A stretch of 64,000 bases of DNA from RGIG7213 sp045124505 (GCA_045124505.1 JBGVLZ010000090.1:61174-125173); one strand, 5' to 3'; positions 1 through 8,348 are shown, counted from the stretch's first letter. A program made the numbers and translations. Notes: generated by a model not told the origin, from the sequence alone.

Positions 1-186
1 AGAGGACATAGGATCGAAAATATTGAAGAATCCGAGGTAGCACGTGTTGTGGCTGATGCCATGCAGATCAAACCGCTTGTTGTGGCACCTGTTTTGGCAA
101 TGCCGGTGTTGCTTGTGCTTCTTATAATACTCATGGTGCCGAAGAAAAATAAAAATGGAAACGGAGATGATACCGATGATGAATAA
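1..186 (+). CDS. Class C (pilin) sortase, C-terminal fragment
   Basis: The open frame enters from the left edge and stops at TAA 184-186. It begins RGHRIE, which fits the stretch just after the catalytic Arg in class C sortases (LLVRG-x-R context). A hydrophobic segment (about residues 27-44) and a short charged tail (PKKNKNGNGDD) follow, as in class C sortases, which have a C-terminal membrane anchor. The catalytic Cys and His lie outside the window. The end overlaps the next gene, a sortase substrate, by 11 bases, so the two are translationally coupled. Class C enzymes polymerise pilins, which matches this neighbour. Assignment rests on a short stretch plus context. Confidence 0.65.
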   Translation, partial: RGHRIENIEESEVARVVADAMQIKPLVVAPVLAMPVLLVLLIILMVPKKNKNGNGDDTDDE

Positions 187-1069
187 AAAAACGGTCGGCG
201 TTTTGCTTGCTGTGATAATGCTTACAGCGTCGCTTTTTACTGTTTTTACGTCGGCATTCACTGTTGATCTTAACCGCGGAGTCAGCCTTGAAGTAACTGA
301 TCTGCCGTTTGCGGGAATGACATTCAACGCATATCTCGTGGCAGAGTTTAACGAATACGGCGGATTGACTCCGAGCAGTAGTTTTCCGTCATTTAATTCA
401 AAACTGAATAGCAGTACAGATTATCCTGCGCTTTACGATACACTTCTGAAGGAAATATTTGCAAGATCAATTACGCCCGATGCGATAGCATCAAGTGATG
501 AATACGGTAATGCATTGTTTAATTCGTTGGATCTTAAGCACGGCTTGTATTTTGTCACAGGTGATAAATTTGTAAGGGACGGAAATGTATACAGCATGGC
601 TCCGTTTTTGACAACGCTTCCGTTTGAATATGATGACGGCATCAGTTACGAAGTCGTCGCAAGTGCAAAATTTGATATTTTACCCTTGGTTGATAATTAT
701 ACAGTATGTAAAGTCTGGGATGACGAAGGTGCCGAGGAAAAACGACCGTCTAAAATAGATGTTGTTCTGTATTGCGACGGCAGTGTGTACGACGAAATTT
801 CTCTTCCGCACGACGGAAGCTGGGAATATGAATGGAAAGAACTTCCGTCCGACCATACATGGTGGATAGAAGAAAAAGAGATCAAAGATTATAAAAGCGT
901 TATAACACATAACGGAACAGCATTTGTGATCAAAAACACATTTACAGGTACCGTACCGCCTGTGGTGGACATACCTTCAACAGGACAGCTTTGGTGGCCT
1001 GTTCCGATTTTGCTTTGCATCGGTTCTTTCTTTGTTATTCTCGGTCTTATAAGACGTAAAAAAGCATAA
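176..1069 (+). CDS. LPXTG-type surface protein / minor pilin with Cna-B domain
   Basis: A signal peptide (MMNKKTVGVLLAV..., about 28 residues) is followed by a pilin-like N-terminal region. A Cna-B-type beta domain follows (about residues 175-260; motifs VCKVWDDEG and a late VIKNTF). The C-terminus is a sorting signal: IPSTG, a hydrophobic span, then RRKKA. IPSTG is a variant of LPXTG, so the protein is probably anchored to peptidoglycan or built into a pilus by the sortases on either side. The frame is open from ATG 155, but GGAG at 163-166 sits correctly for ATG 176 (or 179), which also gives a compact signal peptide. The stop overlaps the next start by one base. Confidence 0.75.
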   Translation: MMNKKTVGVLLAVIMLTASLFTVFTSAFTVDLNRGVSLEVTDLPFAGMTFNAYLVAEFNEYGGLTPSSSFPSFNSKLNSSTDYPALYDTLLKEIFARSITPDAIASSDEYGNALFNSLDLKHGLYFVTGDKFVRDGNVYSMAPFLTTLPFEYDDGISYEVVASAKFDILPLVDNYTVCKVWDDEGAEEKRPSKIDVVLYCDGSVYDEISLPHDGSWEYEWKELPSDHTWWIEEKEIKDYKSVITHNGTAFVIKNTFTGTVPPVVDIPSTGQLWWPVPILLCIGSFFVILGLIRRKKA

Positions 1070-1809
1070 TGAAAAAGGGAACTGTATTAATTATTGCAGG
1101 ACTTTTGATAATTCTTTCGGCGGTATGCCTTACCGGGTATAATCTCTACACGGCTGATGCGGCTTACAAGGATGCATCTGACGTGCTTGATCAGCTGCAG
1201 GATCTTATTCCTGATGTGCAGACAGTGCCATCTGAGGATAAAAACGACGGCACAGACACATCAAATACGCATGAGGGTGAAACTGATTCGGATGGAGTGA
1301 CTGTCGAGGACGGAAGCTCCGATGTGCAGATAAAACCGATAGCACCGCAAACACCGTCATACGTTCTTAATCCCGATATCGAAATGCCTGTAAAGACATT
1401 AAACGATCAGGAATACATAGGTGTTCTTGAGATCCCGGATATTTCTTTAAGGCTTCCCGTTATATCAAAAATGTCATATCCGAAGCTGAAAAAAGCACCG
1501 TGCCGTTACAGCGGTTCGGTTTATAAGGATAATTTGGTAATAGGTGCACACTGCTATGAGCATTTTTTTGCAAAGCTTAAAACGCTTACAATGGGGGCTC
1601 AGGTCAAGTTTATTGATGTTGACGGAAACCTTTTTGTGTATGAGGTTATAGCAAAGGAAACTATCAGTAAAAAAAGTCCGTATGATTTAAAAACGGGAGA
1701 TTGGGAGCTTACGCTTTTCACCTGCCCGATCTTGGCAAATACCGACACACGTATTGCCATGCGCTGTGAACGTACATATCCCGACAAATCCGTTTTTAAT
1801 AATAAATGA
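1069..1809 (+). CDS. Sortase family transpeptidase
   Basis: Sortase of 246 residues: an N-terminal membrane anchor (about residues 5-25), a long acidic, Thr/Ser-rich linker (about 40-100), then the sortase barrel starting at YIGVLEIPDI. The catalytic set is visible: His in GAHCYEHF, Cys in LFTCP and Arg in RIAMRCER. It cleaves a sorting motif between Thr and Gly and attaches the protein to a nucleophile on the outer face of the membrane. There is no C-terminal TM, so it differs from the class C enzyme at the left edge and may be the housekeeping or anchoring partner for the IPSTG protein. The exact sortase class is uncertain. Start ATG overlaps the upstream stop (TAATG). Confidence 0.8.
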   Translation: MKKGTVLIIAGLLIILSAVCLTGYNLYTADAAYKDASDVLDQLQDLIPDVQTVPSEDKNDGTDTSNTHEGETDSDGVTVEDGSSDVQIKPIAPQTPSYVLNPDIEMPVKTLNDQEYIGVLEIPDISLRLPVISKMSYPKLKKAPCRYSGSVYKDNLVIGAHCYEHFFAKLKTLTMGAQVKFIDVDGNLFVYEVIAKETISKKSPYDLKTGDWELTLFTCPILANTDTRIAMRCERTYPDKSVFNNK

Positions 1810-1822
1810 AAATGAGTATAGT

Positions 1823-1856
1823 AAAAGCAGACTTACAACAAGCCTGCTTTTTCTTG
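1823..1856 (+). terminator. Rho-independent terminator of the sortase operon
   Basis: AAAAGCAG (1823-1830) pairs with CTGCTTTT (1844-1851), extended inside by CTT/AAG after one mismatch, and runs into a T-rich tract. It closes the sortase/pilin operon before the asparaginase gene. Confidence 0.7.
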
Positions 1857-1877
1857 TTTTAAAATATATGTGTATCC

Positions 1878-1907
1878 TTGACAAAACGGTGTATTGTGTG
1901 CAATAAT
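1878..1907 (+). promoter_or_regulatory. Possible sigma-A promoter of the asparaginase gene
   Basis: TTGACA at 1878-1883, then an 18-base spacer and AATAAT at 1902-1907, about 35 bases before the start codon. The -10 is weak and the spacer is one longer than elsewhere in this window. Confidence 0.4.
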
Positions 1908-1940
1908 ATATATGCAGTCGATTAAAAGGAAGCGTGATGG

Positions 1941-2993
1941 ATGAAAAAGGGAAAATTTAATATTTTGCTTGTTCTGACGGGTGGGACGATATGCTCATTT
2001 GCCGATTCGAAAGGTGAGAGAGCATCAAAAACCAAAGAAGCGCAAGCGCTGATAGTGGAAAATTTCAGAAACAGTAATTCTGTTTATAAAAGCGAGGATC
2101 GCGCGACATTTACACCGAGCTTTTTGCTTGATATTTTGAGCGAAAATATGACACTTACGCATTGGAACACTTTGATTAGTGGGCTCAAAAAACAAGATTT
2201 TTCTTTATATGACGGTGTGATAATACTTCACGGAACTGATACGCTTGCGTATACAGCATCGCTTTTGTCGCTTTTGCTTGCAGGAATAAAAATACCTGTG
2301 TTTCTTGTTTCGAGTCAGTTGCCTATATACGAGAAAGAAGCGAATGGAAACGATAATTTTAAAACCGCTGTTGAACTTATAATAAACGGAATAAAACCGA
2401 ATGTTTATGCTGTATATAAAAACAGCGACGGCAAAATGTATGTACACTACGGCTGCCATTTACTGCAGTGTGCCAATCATTCAAATGATTTTTACAGCTG
2501 TGATATGACTGAAATTGATGAAAATACGGCTGTATTTGAAGGTGAAAAAACAAAAGCCGAAACGATGCTCCTTGAAAAAATCGATTCACTTTCATCACGT
2601 GTTATAAAAATTGAGCCGTATGTGGGAATTGATTACAGCACATTCAACCTTGACGGTGTAAAAGCAGTTTTGCATGGCACATATCATTCAAGCACCCTTT
2701 CCGTCAATCCGTATAAAGAGGAACGTGAGTCACCGGATTCTGTTATGTATCTCAAAAAACTGTGCGATGATGTAACACCTGAAATACCGATATTTATACA
2801 CCCTTGCGATGAAAATGCTTATTCATACGAAACAACAGGCATCGCCTTGCGTTCAGGCATCATACCGATAGATGGTATGACTGCAGAAACAGCATACACA
2901 AAGCTCCTCATTGGCACATCTTTTGGATATCAAGGCTGCGAGCTTATAAACTTTATAAATACAGATATAAACAGGGAAATTGTTTATAATTAG
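1941..2993 (+). CDS. ansA: L-asparaginase (type I/II family)
   Basis: Hydrolyses L-asparagine to aspartate and ammonia. The 350-residue protein has both family signatures: TGGTI near the N-terminus, whose second Thr (T16) aligns with the nucleophile, and HGTDTLAYTA with the second active-site Thr-Asp pair (about residues 97-106). There is no signal peptide, so it is cytoplasmic. The C-terminal lobe (VLHGTYHSS, then FIHPCDE) fits the small domain of the family. AAAGGA lies 11 bases before the ATG. It stands alone between a terminator and a small regulator and precedes the aspS-gat operon, which consumes Asp, Asn and an amide or ammonia donor. The gene symbol is by family resemblance. Confidence 0.85.
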   Translation: MKKGKFNILLVLTGGTICSFADSKGERASKTKEAQALIVENFRNSNSVYKSEDRATFTPSFLLDILSENMTLTHWNTLISGLKKQDFSLYDGVIILHGTDTLAYTASLLSLLLAGIKIPVFLVSSQLPIYEKEANGNDNFKTAVELIINGIKPNVYAVYKNSDGKMYVHYGCHLLQCANHSNDFYSCDMTEIDENTAVFEGEKTKAETMLLEKIDSLSSRVIKIEPYVGIDYSTFNLDGVKAVLHGTYHSSTLSVNPYKEERESPDSVMYLKKLCDDVTPEIPIFIHPCDENAYSYETTGIALRSGIIPIDGMTAETAYTKLLIGTSFGYQGCELINFINTDINREIVYN

Positions 2994-3026
2994 TAATATG
3001 TTGTAATCTGTAAAAGGAATAAAGAT

Positions 3027-3245
3027 ATGTACAGGAGAATAAGGGATTTAAGAGAGGATGCGGGGCTTAATCAAACAAAGGTAGCTCAACATTTGGGTAT
3101 GTCGCAAACGGGATATTCAAAATATGAAACGGGCGAAAATGATGTGCCGACGGCAATTTTGATAAAGCTTGCAAGATTTTATGATACAAGCATAGATTAT
3201 CTTCTCGGTGAAACAGATGAGAGGAAAAGATATCCCAAAAAGTAA
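3027..3245 (+). CDS. Small XRE-family HTH regulator
   Basis: A 72-residue single-domain DNA-binding protein. The Cro/C1-type helix-turn-helix fills residues 1-60 (RIRDLREDAGLNQTKVAQHLG, then QTGYSKYETGE and the IDYLLGETD cap typical of this family). No ligand domain is present. AAAGGA precedes the start by about 9 bases. It is 33 bases after the asparaginase stop and could be co-transcribed. Its target cannot be read from the sequence. Confidence 0.85.
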   Translation: MYRRIRDLREDAGLNQTKVAQHLGMSQTGYSKYETGENDVPTAILIKLARFYDTSIDYLLGETDERKRYPKK

Positions 3246-3277
3246 GGCAGATATAATGATTTTTTTCTTACTTTCTA

Positions 3278-3306
3278 TTGACTTTTTTACTGTGTTGTGA
3301 TATACT
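3278..3306 (+). promoter_or_regulatory. Sigma-A promoter for the aspS-gatCAB leader
   Basis: TTGACT (3278-3283), 17 bases, TATACT (3301-3306). Transcription would begin near 3313, just ahead of the T-box stem I. Confidence 0.75.
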
Positions 3307-3312
3307 TCACCA

Positions 3313-3572
3313 TAGATTAATAGGTTATGATGAAGGCAGTACGGTAGGATCAATGTTTACAGAGAGCCGCATAATGGTGCAAGTGCGGTAACAAATTTTA
3401 CCTGAAGAACACTTCGGAGCCTGCGGAAGAACGCCTTTTGGTTATTAGAACCGCACGTTGATCGCGAAAAGATTTAATGAAGAGGGCCGTTTTACGGTCA
3501 ATTTGGGTGGTATCGCGGAAGAGGAGCCTTTCGTCCCATATTATGGGGCGGAAGGCATTTTGTTTTTCTTCC
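3313..3572 (+). ncRNA. T-box riboswitch upstream of aspS, specifier GAAC (Asn/Glu overlap)
   Basis: Stem I base GAAG (3332-3335) pairs with CTTC (3412-3415). The specifier loop has AGTA (3338-3341) opposite GAA (3404-3406), the usual loop E pair. The specifier region is GAAC (3407-3410) followed by A, so AAC (Asn) or, one base earlier, GAA (Glu) can be read. The AGAGAG and GGTG distal-loop elements follow at 3361-3380. The T-box sequence GGTGGTATCGCGG is at 3506-3518, with the UGGU bulge for the tRNA 3' end. The terminator stem is 3528-3558 (GCCTTTCGTCCC with GGGGCGGAAGGC, G-U pairs allowed) and ends in a T-run. Uncharged tRNA should favour antitermination and expression of the transamidation operon. 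Confidence 0.9.
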
Positions 3573-3624
3573 GTATAAAATGATTAAAAAAGAAAATATT
3601 TTACTAAAAGGAGTACAATATATT

Positions 3625-5400
3625 ATGCTTAGAACACACACTTGTAATGAACTCGGTATAAATAATATCGGGGAAAAAGTAACCCTTACAGGCTGGATGG
3701 ATACTGTGCGTGACCACGGAGGCGTGCTCTTTGTTGACCTTCGTGACCATTACGGAGTAACACAGATCGTTCTTTCCGATGATTCGCTTATCGCAGGCAT
3801 CGCAAAGGAAACAGTTATTCTTGTTGAGGGTGTTGTTTCCAAGAGAGATGAAGAAACAGTAAACCCCAAGATCGCAACAGGTCTTATCGAAGTGAAGGCT
3901 GAAAAGGTTGAGGTGCTTGGTCCCTGCCAGCTCGGACTTCCTTTCGAAATCGATACATCAACACAGACAAGAGAAGAGGTAAGACTTAAGTACAGATATC
4001 TTGACCTTCGTAACCGCAAGATACACGATAACATCGTGCTTCGTTCAAAGATACTCAGCTATCTCCGTTCCCAGATGGAAGATCTCGGATTTTTGGAAAT
4101 ACAGACACCTATTCTTACAGCTTCATCCCCTGAAGGCGCAAGAGACTATCTTGTTCCCAGCCGTAAGCACAAGGGCAAGTTCTACGCTCTGCCTCAGGCT
4201 CCTCAGCAGTTCAAGCAGCTTCTTATGGCATCGGGCTTTGACCGTTACTTCCAGATAGCACCTTGCTTCCGTGATGAGGATGCACGTCAGGACAGATCAC
4301 CCGGTGAATTCTACCAGCTCGACTTTGAAATGTCCTTTGCAACACAGGAGGACGTATTTGCAGTTGCTGAAACTGTTGTATATAACACATTTACAAAGTT
4401 CTCTGACAAGAAGGTATCAAAGCCTCCGTTTAGAAGGATCACATTTGCTGATGCAATGCTGAAGTACGGTACGGATAAGCCCGACCTTCGCAACCCCCTG
4501 GAAATAAAGGATCTTACAGACTTCTTTGCAAGACATGAATTCCTTGATATCAACGGCAGAACAGTTCCGTTCAAGAATAAGCTTGTACGCGGTATCGTTG
4601 CAAACTACCTTGTGAAGAAGGACGGTGAGGGCGACGGTAAAAAGGCGTTTGAAAAGGCTATCGACACATATTCAAGAAGCATCGGAATGAAGTTCGGATG
4701 CGGATATATAACACTTGAAGGCGATGATTTCAAAGGTCCTATTGCAAAATTCCTTACAGACGAACAGAAAAAAGAGCTTTGCGAGATATGCGGCGTAAAA
4801 GAAGGCGACTCCATCTTCTTCATCAGCGACAGCGCTTCTGTTATCGACCGTCTTTCCGGCGAAATGAGAACATGGATCGGTAACGAGCTTGGACTTATCA
4901 AGGACGATTCCTTTGAATTCTGCTTCATTGTTGACTTCCCGATGTATGAACTCAACGCTGAAACAGGCAGAATTGACTTCACACACAACCCCTTCTCAAT
5001 GCCCCAGGGCGGTATGGATGCACTTCTTAATAAAGATCCGCTTGAAATATTTGCTTATCAGTACGATATCGTATGTAACGGTGTTGAGCTTTCTTCAGGT
5101 GCTGTACGTAACCACAACCCCGAAATAATGAGAAAAGCGTTTGAAATTGCAGGTTACGGTGAGGAAGACCTCAAGGCTAAGTTCGGCGCGCTTTACACGG
5201 CGTTTGCATACGGTGCTCCCCCTCATGCAGGTATGGCGCCCGGCGTTGACAGAATGATAATGCTTATTGCAGGCGAAGAAACAATAAGAGATGTTATCGC
5301 ATTCCCGCTTAACGGAAATGCACAGGATCTCATGATGGGCGCACCGGGCGAGGTTACGGAGCAGCAGCTTCGTGAGGTTCACATAAAAGTTAGAGATTGA
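3625..5400 (+). CDS. aspS: Aspartyl-tRNA synthetase (probably non-discriminating)
   Basis: Class IIb synthetase of 591 residues, the normal bacterial length. Domains in order: OB-fold anticodon-binding domain (about 1-110; TGWMDTVRDHGGV), catalytic core with motif 2 (CFRDEDARQDRSPGEFYQLDFEM), GAD insertion domain, and motif 3 (GMAPGVDRMIMLIAGEETIRDVIAFP). The start is ATG 3625 with AAGGAG upstream; the frame is open further back but those codons lie within the leader. It is followed by gatC, gatA and gatB and lies under a T-box that can read an Asn codon, so I infer that it charges both tRNA-Asp and tRNA-Asn, with Asp-tRNA-Asn then amidated. Confidence 0.95.
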   Translation: MLRTHTCNELGINNIGEKVTLTGWMDTVRDHGGVLFVDLRDHYGVTQIVLSDDSLIAGIAKETVILVEGVVSKRDEETVNPKIATGLIEVKAEKVEVLGPCQLGLPFEIDTSTQTREEVRLKYRYLDLRNRKIHDNIVLRSKILSYLRSQMEDLGFLEIQTPILTASSPEGARDYLVPSRKHKGKFYALPQAPQQFKQLLMASGFDRYFQIAPCFRDEDARQDRSPGEFYQLDFEMSFATQEDVFAVAETVVYNTFTKFSDKKVSKPPFRRITFADAMLKYGTDKPDLRNPLEIKDLTDFFARHEFLDINGRTVPFKNKLVRGIVANYLVKKDGEGDGKKAFEKAIDTYSRSIGMKFGCGYITLEGDDFKGPIAKFLTDEQKKELCEICGVKEGDSIFFISDSASVIDRLSGEMRTWIGNELGLIKDDSFEFCFIVDFPMYELNAETGRIDFTHNPFSMPQGGMDALLNKDPLEIFAYQYDIVCNGVELSSGAVRNHNPEIMRKAFEIAGYGEEDLKAKFGALYTAFAYGAPPHAGMAPGVDRMIMLIAGEETIRDVIAFPLNGNAQDLMMGAPGEVTEQQLREVHIKVRD

Positions 5401-5417
5401 TTTTAAGGAGTGGAAAT

Positions 5418-5699
5418 ATGGATAGAAACACACTCAGAAGACTTGAGCTTCTCAATCAGCTCAGTTTGACAGAAACGCAGAAAGATGAAGTTATATCGTT
5501 TTTTCAGGACAGAGAAAAAGACGCTGAAGTTCTTGAAAATATAGACACCGCCAACGTGGAACGTATGGTACACGTAATGCCTATTATGACGGTAGTGCGT
5601 GAGGATATCCCCTCACAGCCGTTTTCACGTGACGACCTTCAAAAGGGTGCACCCGAAACCGACGAGGGATATTGGTGCGTTCCCCGTGTTGTAGAATAA
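5418..5699 (+). CDS. gatC: Asp/Glu-tRNA amidotransferase subunit C
   Basis: Small 93-residue subunit that wraps around GatA and stabilises the GatCAB complex. The family signature is clear toward the C-terminus: a Pro-rich belt with REDIPSQPFSRDDL, a PETDEG stretch and the closing VPRVVE. The start is ATG 5418 behind TAAGGAG; an earlier in-frame ATG overlapping aspS has no ribosome binding site. It lies 17 bases after aspS and 13 bases before gatA. Confidence 0.9.
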   Translation: MDRNTLRRLELLNQLSLTETQKDEVISFFQDREKDAEVLENIDTANVERMVHVMPIMTVVREDIPSQPFSRDDLQKGAPETDEGYWCVPRVVE

Positions 5700-5712
5700 G
5701 GAGGGTATTCAG

Positions 5713-6879
5713 ATGATATATACAGCGAAAAAAGATGTTAATTCCGCTTGCAAAATAGTGGCGGAGGATATGCTCCTTACAACTGATATGCCTACAGCAG
5801 CAGGCTCAAAGATGCTTGACGGTTATATGAGCCTTCTTGAAGCAGAAGTGCTGACAAGACTTAAAAATAAAGGTTATGGTGTATGCGGAAAAGCTGACGT
5901 AGGTGAATTTGCCATTGACCTTTTAGGTGAGACTTCATATAACGGTGCAAATACAGCGGACGGAAAAATTGTAAATTCATCTGCTGAAATACTGAAGAAA
6001 AATGAAGCCGATGCGGTCATCGCACTTGATGTTAACGGTGCAGTACGCCGTGCCGCAGCGCAGAACGGTCTTGTAAGTGTCAAGCCCACATACGGAACTG
6101 TTTCACGTTACGGAACAATTCCCGTTGCTTGCTCAGGCGAAACAGTGAGCGTTATGGCAAAGAATGCCGATATGTGCCGCAAAATTCTTGATGATATTGC
6201 AGGACACGATAACAAGGACGGCACAAGCCTTCCCGAATGTGAAATAGCTAAAAAGGCTGATGTGAAGTCTATAAAACGCATAGCAATTATAAATGATATG
6301 ATGGCTGATGTTTCCGATGACATCAAAGCAAACATTGATGATGCTTGTGCAAAGCTCGGAGTTGAAACGGTGAAGATCGACAGTTCTGTAATTGCCGCAT
6401 CACGTGCTGCCTGGAACATTCTTATGAGTGCGGAGCTTTGCAACAATGTTTCAAGATATGACGGTGTAAAGTACGGACACAGAGCCGAGAAGTTCTTAGG
6501 AATTGATGAGCTTTATACAAACAGCCGTACAGAGGCTTTCGGCGAACTGCTTAAAACTGCAATAATTTTCGGTTCGGAAACACTTTCGACAGAAAATTAT
6601 ATGAAGGTATATGATAAAGCACTTCGTACACGCCGTGTAATTGCAGAGGAATTTGCAAAGATATTTGCAGAATTTGACGCTGTGATGATCCCCGCTTGTT
6701 CAAAGGCTTTCTATACGGAAGATGATGTAAAGGCGGATAAATACATTTCTTACAAAGAAAACTTCTATACAGCACCCGCATCGATCACGGGACTTCCTGC
6801 GGTCGTCGCACACGGTGTACAGCTTATAGGCAAGGCTTTTTCCGAAAATGCATTGCTTGAGCTTGTATCAAAGCTTTAA
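5713..6879 (+). CDS. gatA: GatA-like subunit lacking the amidase catalytic triad
   Basis: Homology to GatA is clear in VKPTYGTVSRYG (about 123-134), DDIAGHDNKDGTS and the C-terminal ASITGLPAVVA. The protein has 388 residues against about 485 for GatA and lacks roughly 60 N-terminal residues. The start is firm (AAGGAGGG, 8 bases, ATG), so this is not a misplaced start. By alignment from memory, the amidase triad is gone: the Lys of the KDN motif is Glu18 (AEDM); the GSSGGS loop with the cis-Ser reads VNSSAEI; the nucleophile Ser of TGGSIR is Ala110 (VNGAVR). The frame is intact, with normal codon use. I infer a pseudo-amidase kept for structure or regulation. GatB would then need free ammonia or a second GatA encoded elsewhere. 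Confidence 0.8.
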   Translation: MIYTAKKDVNSACKIVAEDMLLTTDMPTAAGSKMLDGYMSLLEAEVLTRLKNKGYGVCGKADVGEFAIDLLGETSYNGANTADGKIVNSSAEILKKNEADAVIALDVNGAVRRAAAQNGLVSVKPTYGTVSRYGTIPVACSGETVSVMAKNADMCRKILDDIAGHDNKDGTSLPECEIAKKADVKSIKRIAIINDMMADVSDDIKANIDDACAKLGVETVKIDSSVIAASRAAWNILMSAELCNNVSRYDGVKYGHRAEKFLGIDELYTNSRTEAFGELLKTAIIFGSETLSTENYMKVYDKALRTRRVIAEEFAKIFAEFDAVMIPACSKAFYTEDDVKADKYISYKENFYTAPASITGLPAVVAHGVQLIGKAFSENALLELVSKL

Positions 6880-6896
6880 AGGGAGGTATAACGGCT

Positions 6897-8339
6897 ATGA
6901 AATACGAAACAGTCATAGGACTTGAAGTACATGTTGAGCTTGCAACACAGTCCAAAATTTTCTGCTCATGTTCGGCACATTCATACGGTGCAGAGCCTAA
7001 TGAGCATGTATGCCCCGCTTGCTGCGGTATGCCGGGTATGCTTCCCGTTGTAAACAAAAGAGTTGTTGATTACGGTATGAAGGCAGGGCTTATGCTCGGA
7101 TGCGATATTAACCGTGTAACGACATTTGACAAAAAAAGCTATTACTATCCCGACCTTCCCGCCGCTTATCAGACAACGCAGTGGTTTGCGCCGGTTGCCA
7201 TAAACGGTCTTGTTGAAATTGAAACTTCAAAGGGCAAAAAGGGAATACGCATAAAGCAGATCCATATGGAGGAAGATGCAGGTAAGCTTGTACACGATAT
7301 AAGAGAAGACACAACACATGTTGACTTCAACCGTACAAGTGTTCCGCTTATTGAAATAGTAAGCCAGCCTGACCTTTCCTGTGCGGAAGAGGTTGAAGCT
7401 TATCTTGAAAGACTGAAAAATCTGCTCCGTTATGCAAGAGTTGCAGAGTGCGAAATGGCACACGGAACGATGAGATGTGACGTTAACCTTTCCGTCCGTC
7501 CGGAAGGAAGCGATAAGCTCGGTGTGCGTACCGAAATGAAAAATATGAACTCAATTGAAGCTATCAAGAGAGCTATTGAGTATGAAACGGCAAGACACAT
7601 AGATGCGCTTGAAAACAACACAGAGGTGCTTGTTCAGGAAACAAGACGCTGGGATGATATCAAGGGCAAGAGCTTTGCTATGAGAACAAAGGAAACAGCA
7701 GGCGACTACCGTTATTTCCCCGACCCCAACGTAATGCCCGTTGTTATCGATGATGCGTGGTTTGATGAAATCAAGTCATCGCTTCCCGAATTCCCTGAAG
7801 TAAAGCGTGCACGCTATACAGAAGAATACGGACTCGGCGAATACGATACAGAACAGATCACAAAGAGTATTGCGCTTTGTGAATGCTTTGAAGAAGCCGC
7901 AAAGGTGTGCGGCGACGCCAAGAATGCCGCAAACTGGATAATTTCCGAGGTTATGAGCATTCTCAACCTTCGCCAGATGACGTATGATATGCTTACTGTA
8001 AGCGGAAAGTCACTCGGTGAGCTTATTGTGCTTGTAGCGGGCGGAAAAGTCGGACGTGCAAATGCAAAGAAGATACTTGCCGCTATGTTTGACGATGCAA
8101 GCATCAACCCTGAAGAGTATGCAAACGCAAACGGATTTATCATATCAAATGATACAGGACTTATCGATAAGGTCGTAAAGACGGTTGTTGAGTCTGATCC
8201 CAAGTCCGTTGCAGACTATAAGTGCGGTAAGGAAAAAGCACTTATGGCACTGTTCGGCAGATGCATGAAAGAGCTTAAAGGAAACTGTGATCCGCAGGTC
8301 CTCAGAAAAATACTGATCGACTATATCGATAAAATATAA
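6897..8339 (+). CDS. gatB: Asp/Glu-tRNA amidotransferase subunit B
   Basis: Phosphorylates Asp- or Glu-tRNA and transfers ammonia to give Asn- or Gln-tRNA. Length (480) is normal. The N-terminal cradle domain starts YETVIGLEVHVEL. The zinc-type Cys pairs FCSC and CPACCG are kept. The KSYYYPDLP loop, the MEEDAGK motif and the TEMKNMNS stretch of the catalytic cradle are present. The tail (about 400-480) is the helical tRNA-binding YqeY-like domain, ending KILIDYIDKI. AGGGAGG lies ahead of the start. Unlike its GatA neighbour it shows no sign of decay, so the transamidation pathway is probably used. Confidence 0.95.
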   Translation: MKYETVIGLEVHVELATQSKIFCSCSAHSYGAEPNEHVCPACCGMPGMLPVVNKRVVDYGMKAGLMLGCDINRVTTFDKKSYYYPDLPAAYQTTQWFAPVAINGLVEIETSKGKKGIRIKQIHMEEDAGKLVHDIREDTTHVDFNRTSVPLIEIVSQPDLSCAEEVEAYLERLKNLLRYARVAECEMAHGTMRCDVNLSVRPEGSDKLGVRTEMKNMNSIEAIKRAIEYETARHIDALENNTEVLVQETRRWDDIKGKSFAMRTKETAGDYRYFPDPNVMPVVIDDAWFDEIKSSLPEFPEVKRARYTEEYGLGEYDTEQITKSIALCECFEEAAKVCGDAKNAANWIISEVMSILNLRQMTYDMLTVSGKSLGELIVLVAGGKVGRANAKKILAAMFDDASINPEEYANANGFIISNDTGLIDKVVKTVVESDPKSVADYKCGKEKALMALFGRCMKELKGNCDPQVLRKILIDYIDKI

Positions 8340-8348
8340 ATTAGATGC

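Noticed and set aside
3420..3438. Second GAAGAAC at 3426-3432 as the T-box specifier
   Set aside because: The upstream GAAC at 3407-3410 fits the loop E partner, the GAAG/CTTC base stem and the distance to the distal loop better.
5700..5725. Frameshift or misplaced start hiding a longer GatA N-terminus
   Set aside because: Only 13 bases lie between gatC and gatA, both have intact ends, and AAGGAGGG is at the right distance for the ATG at 5713.
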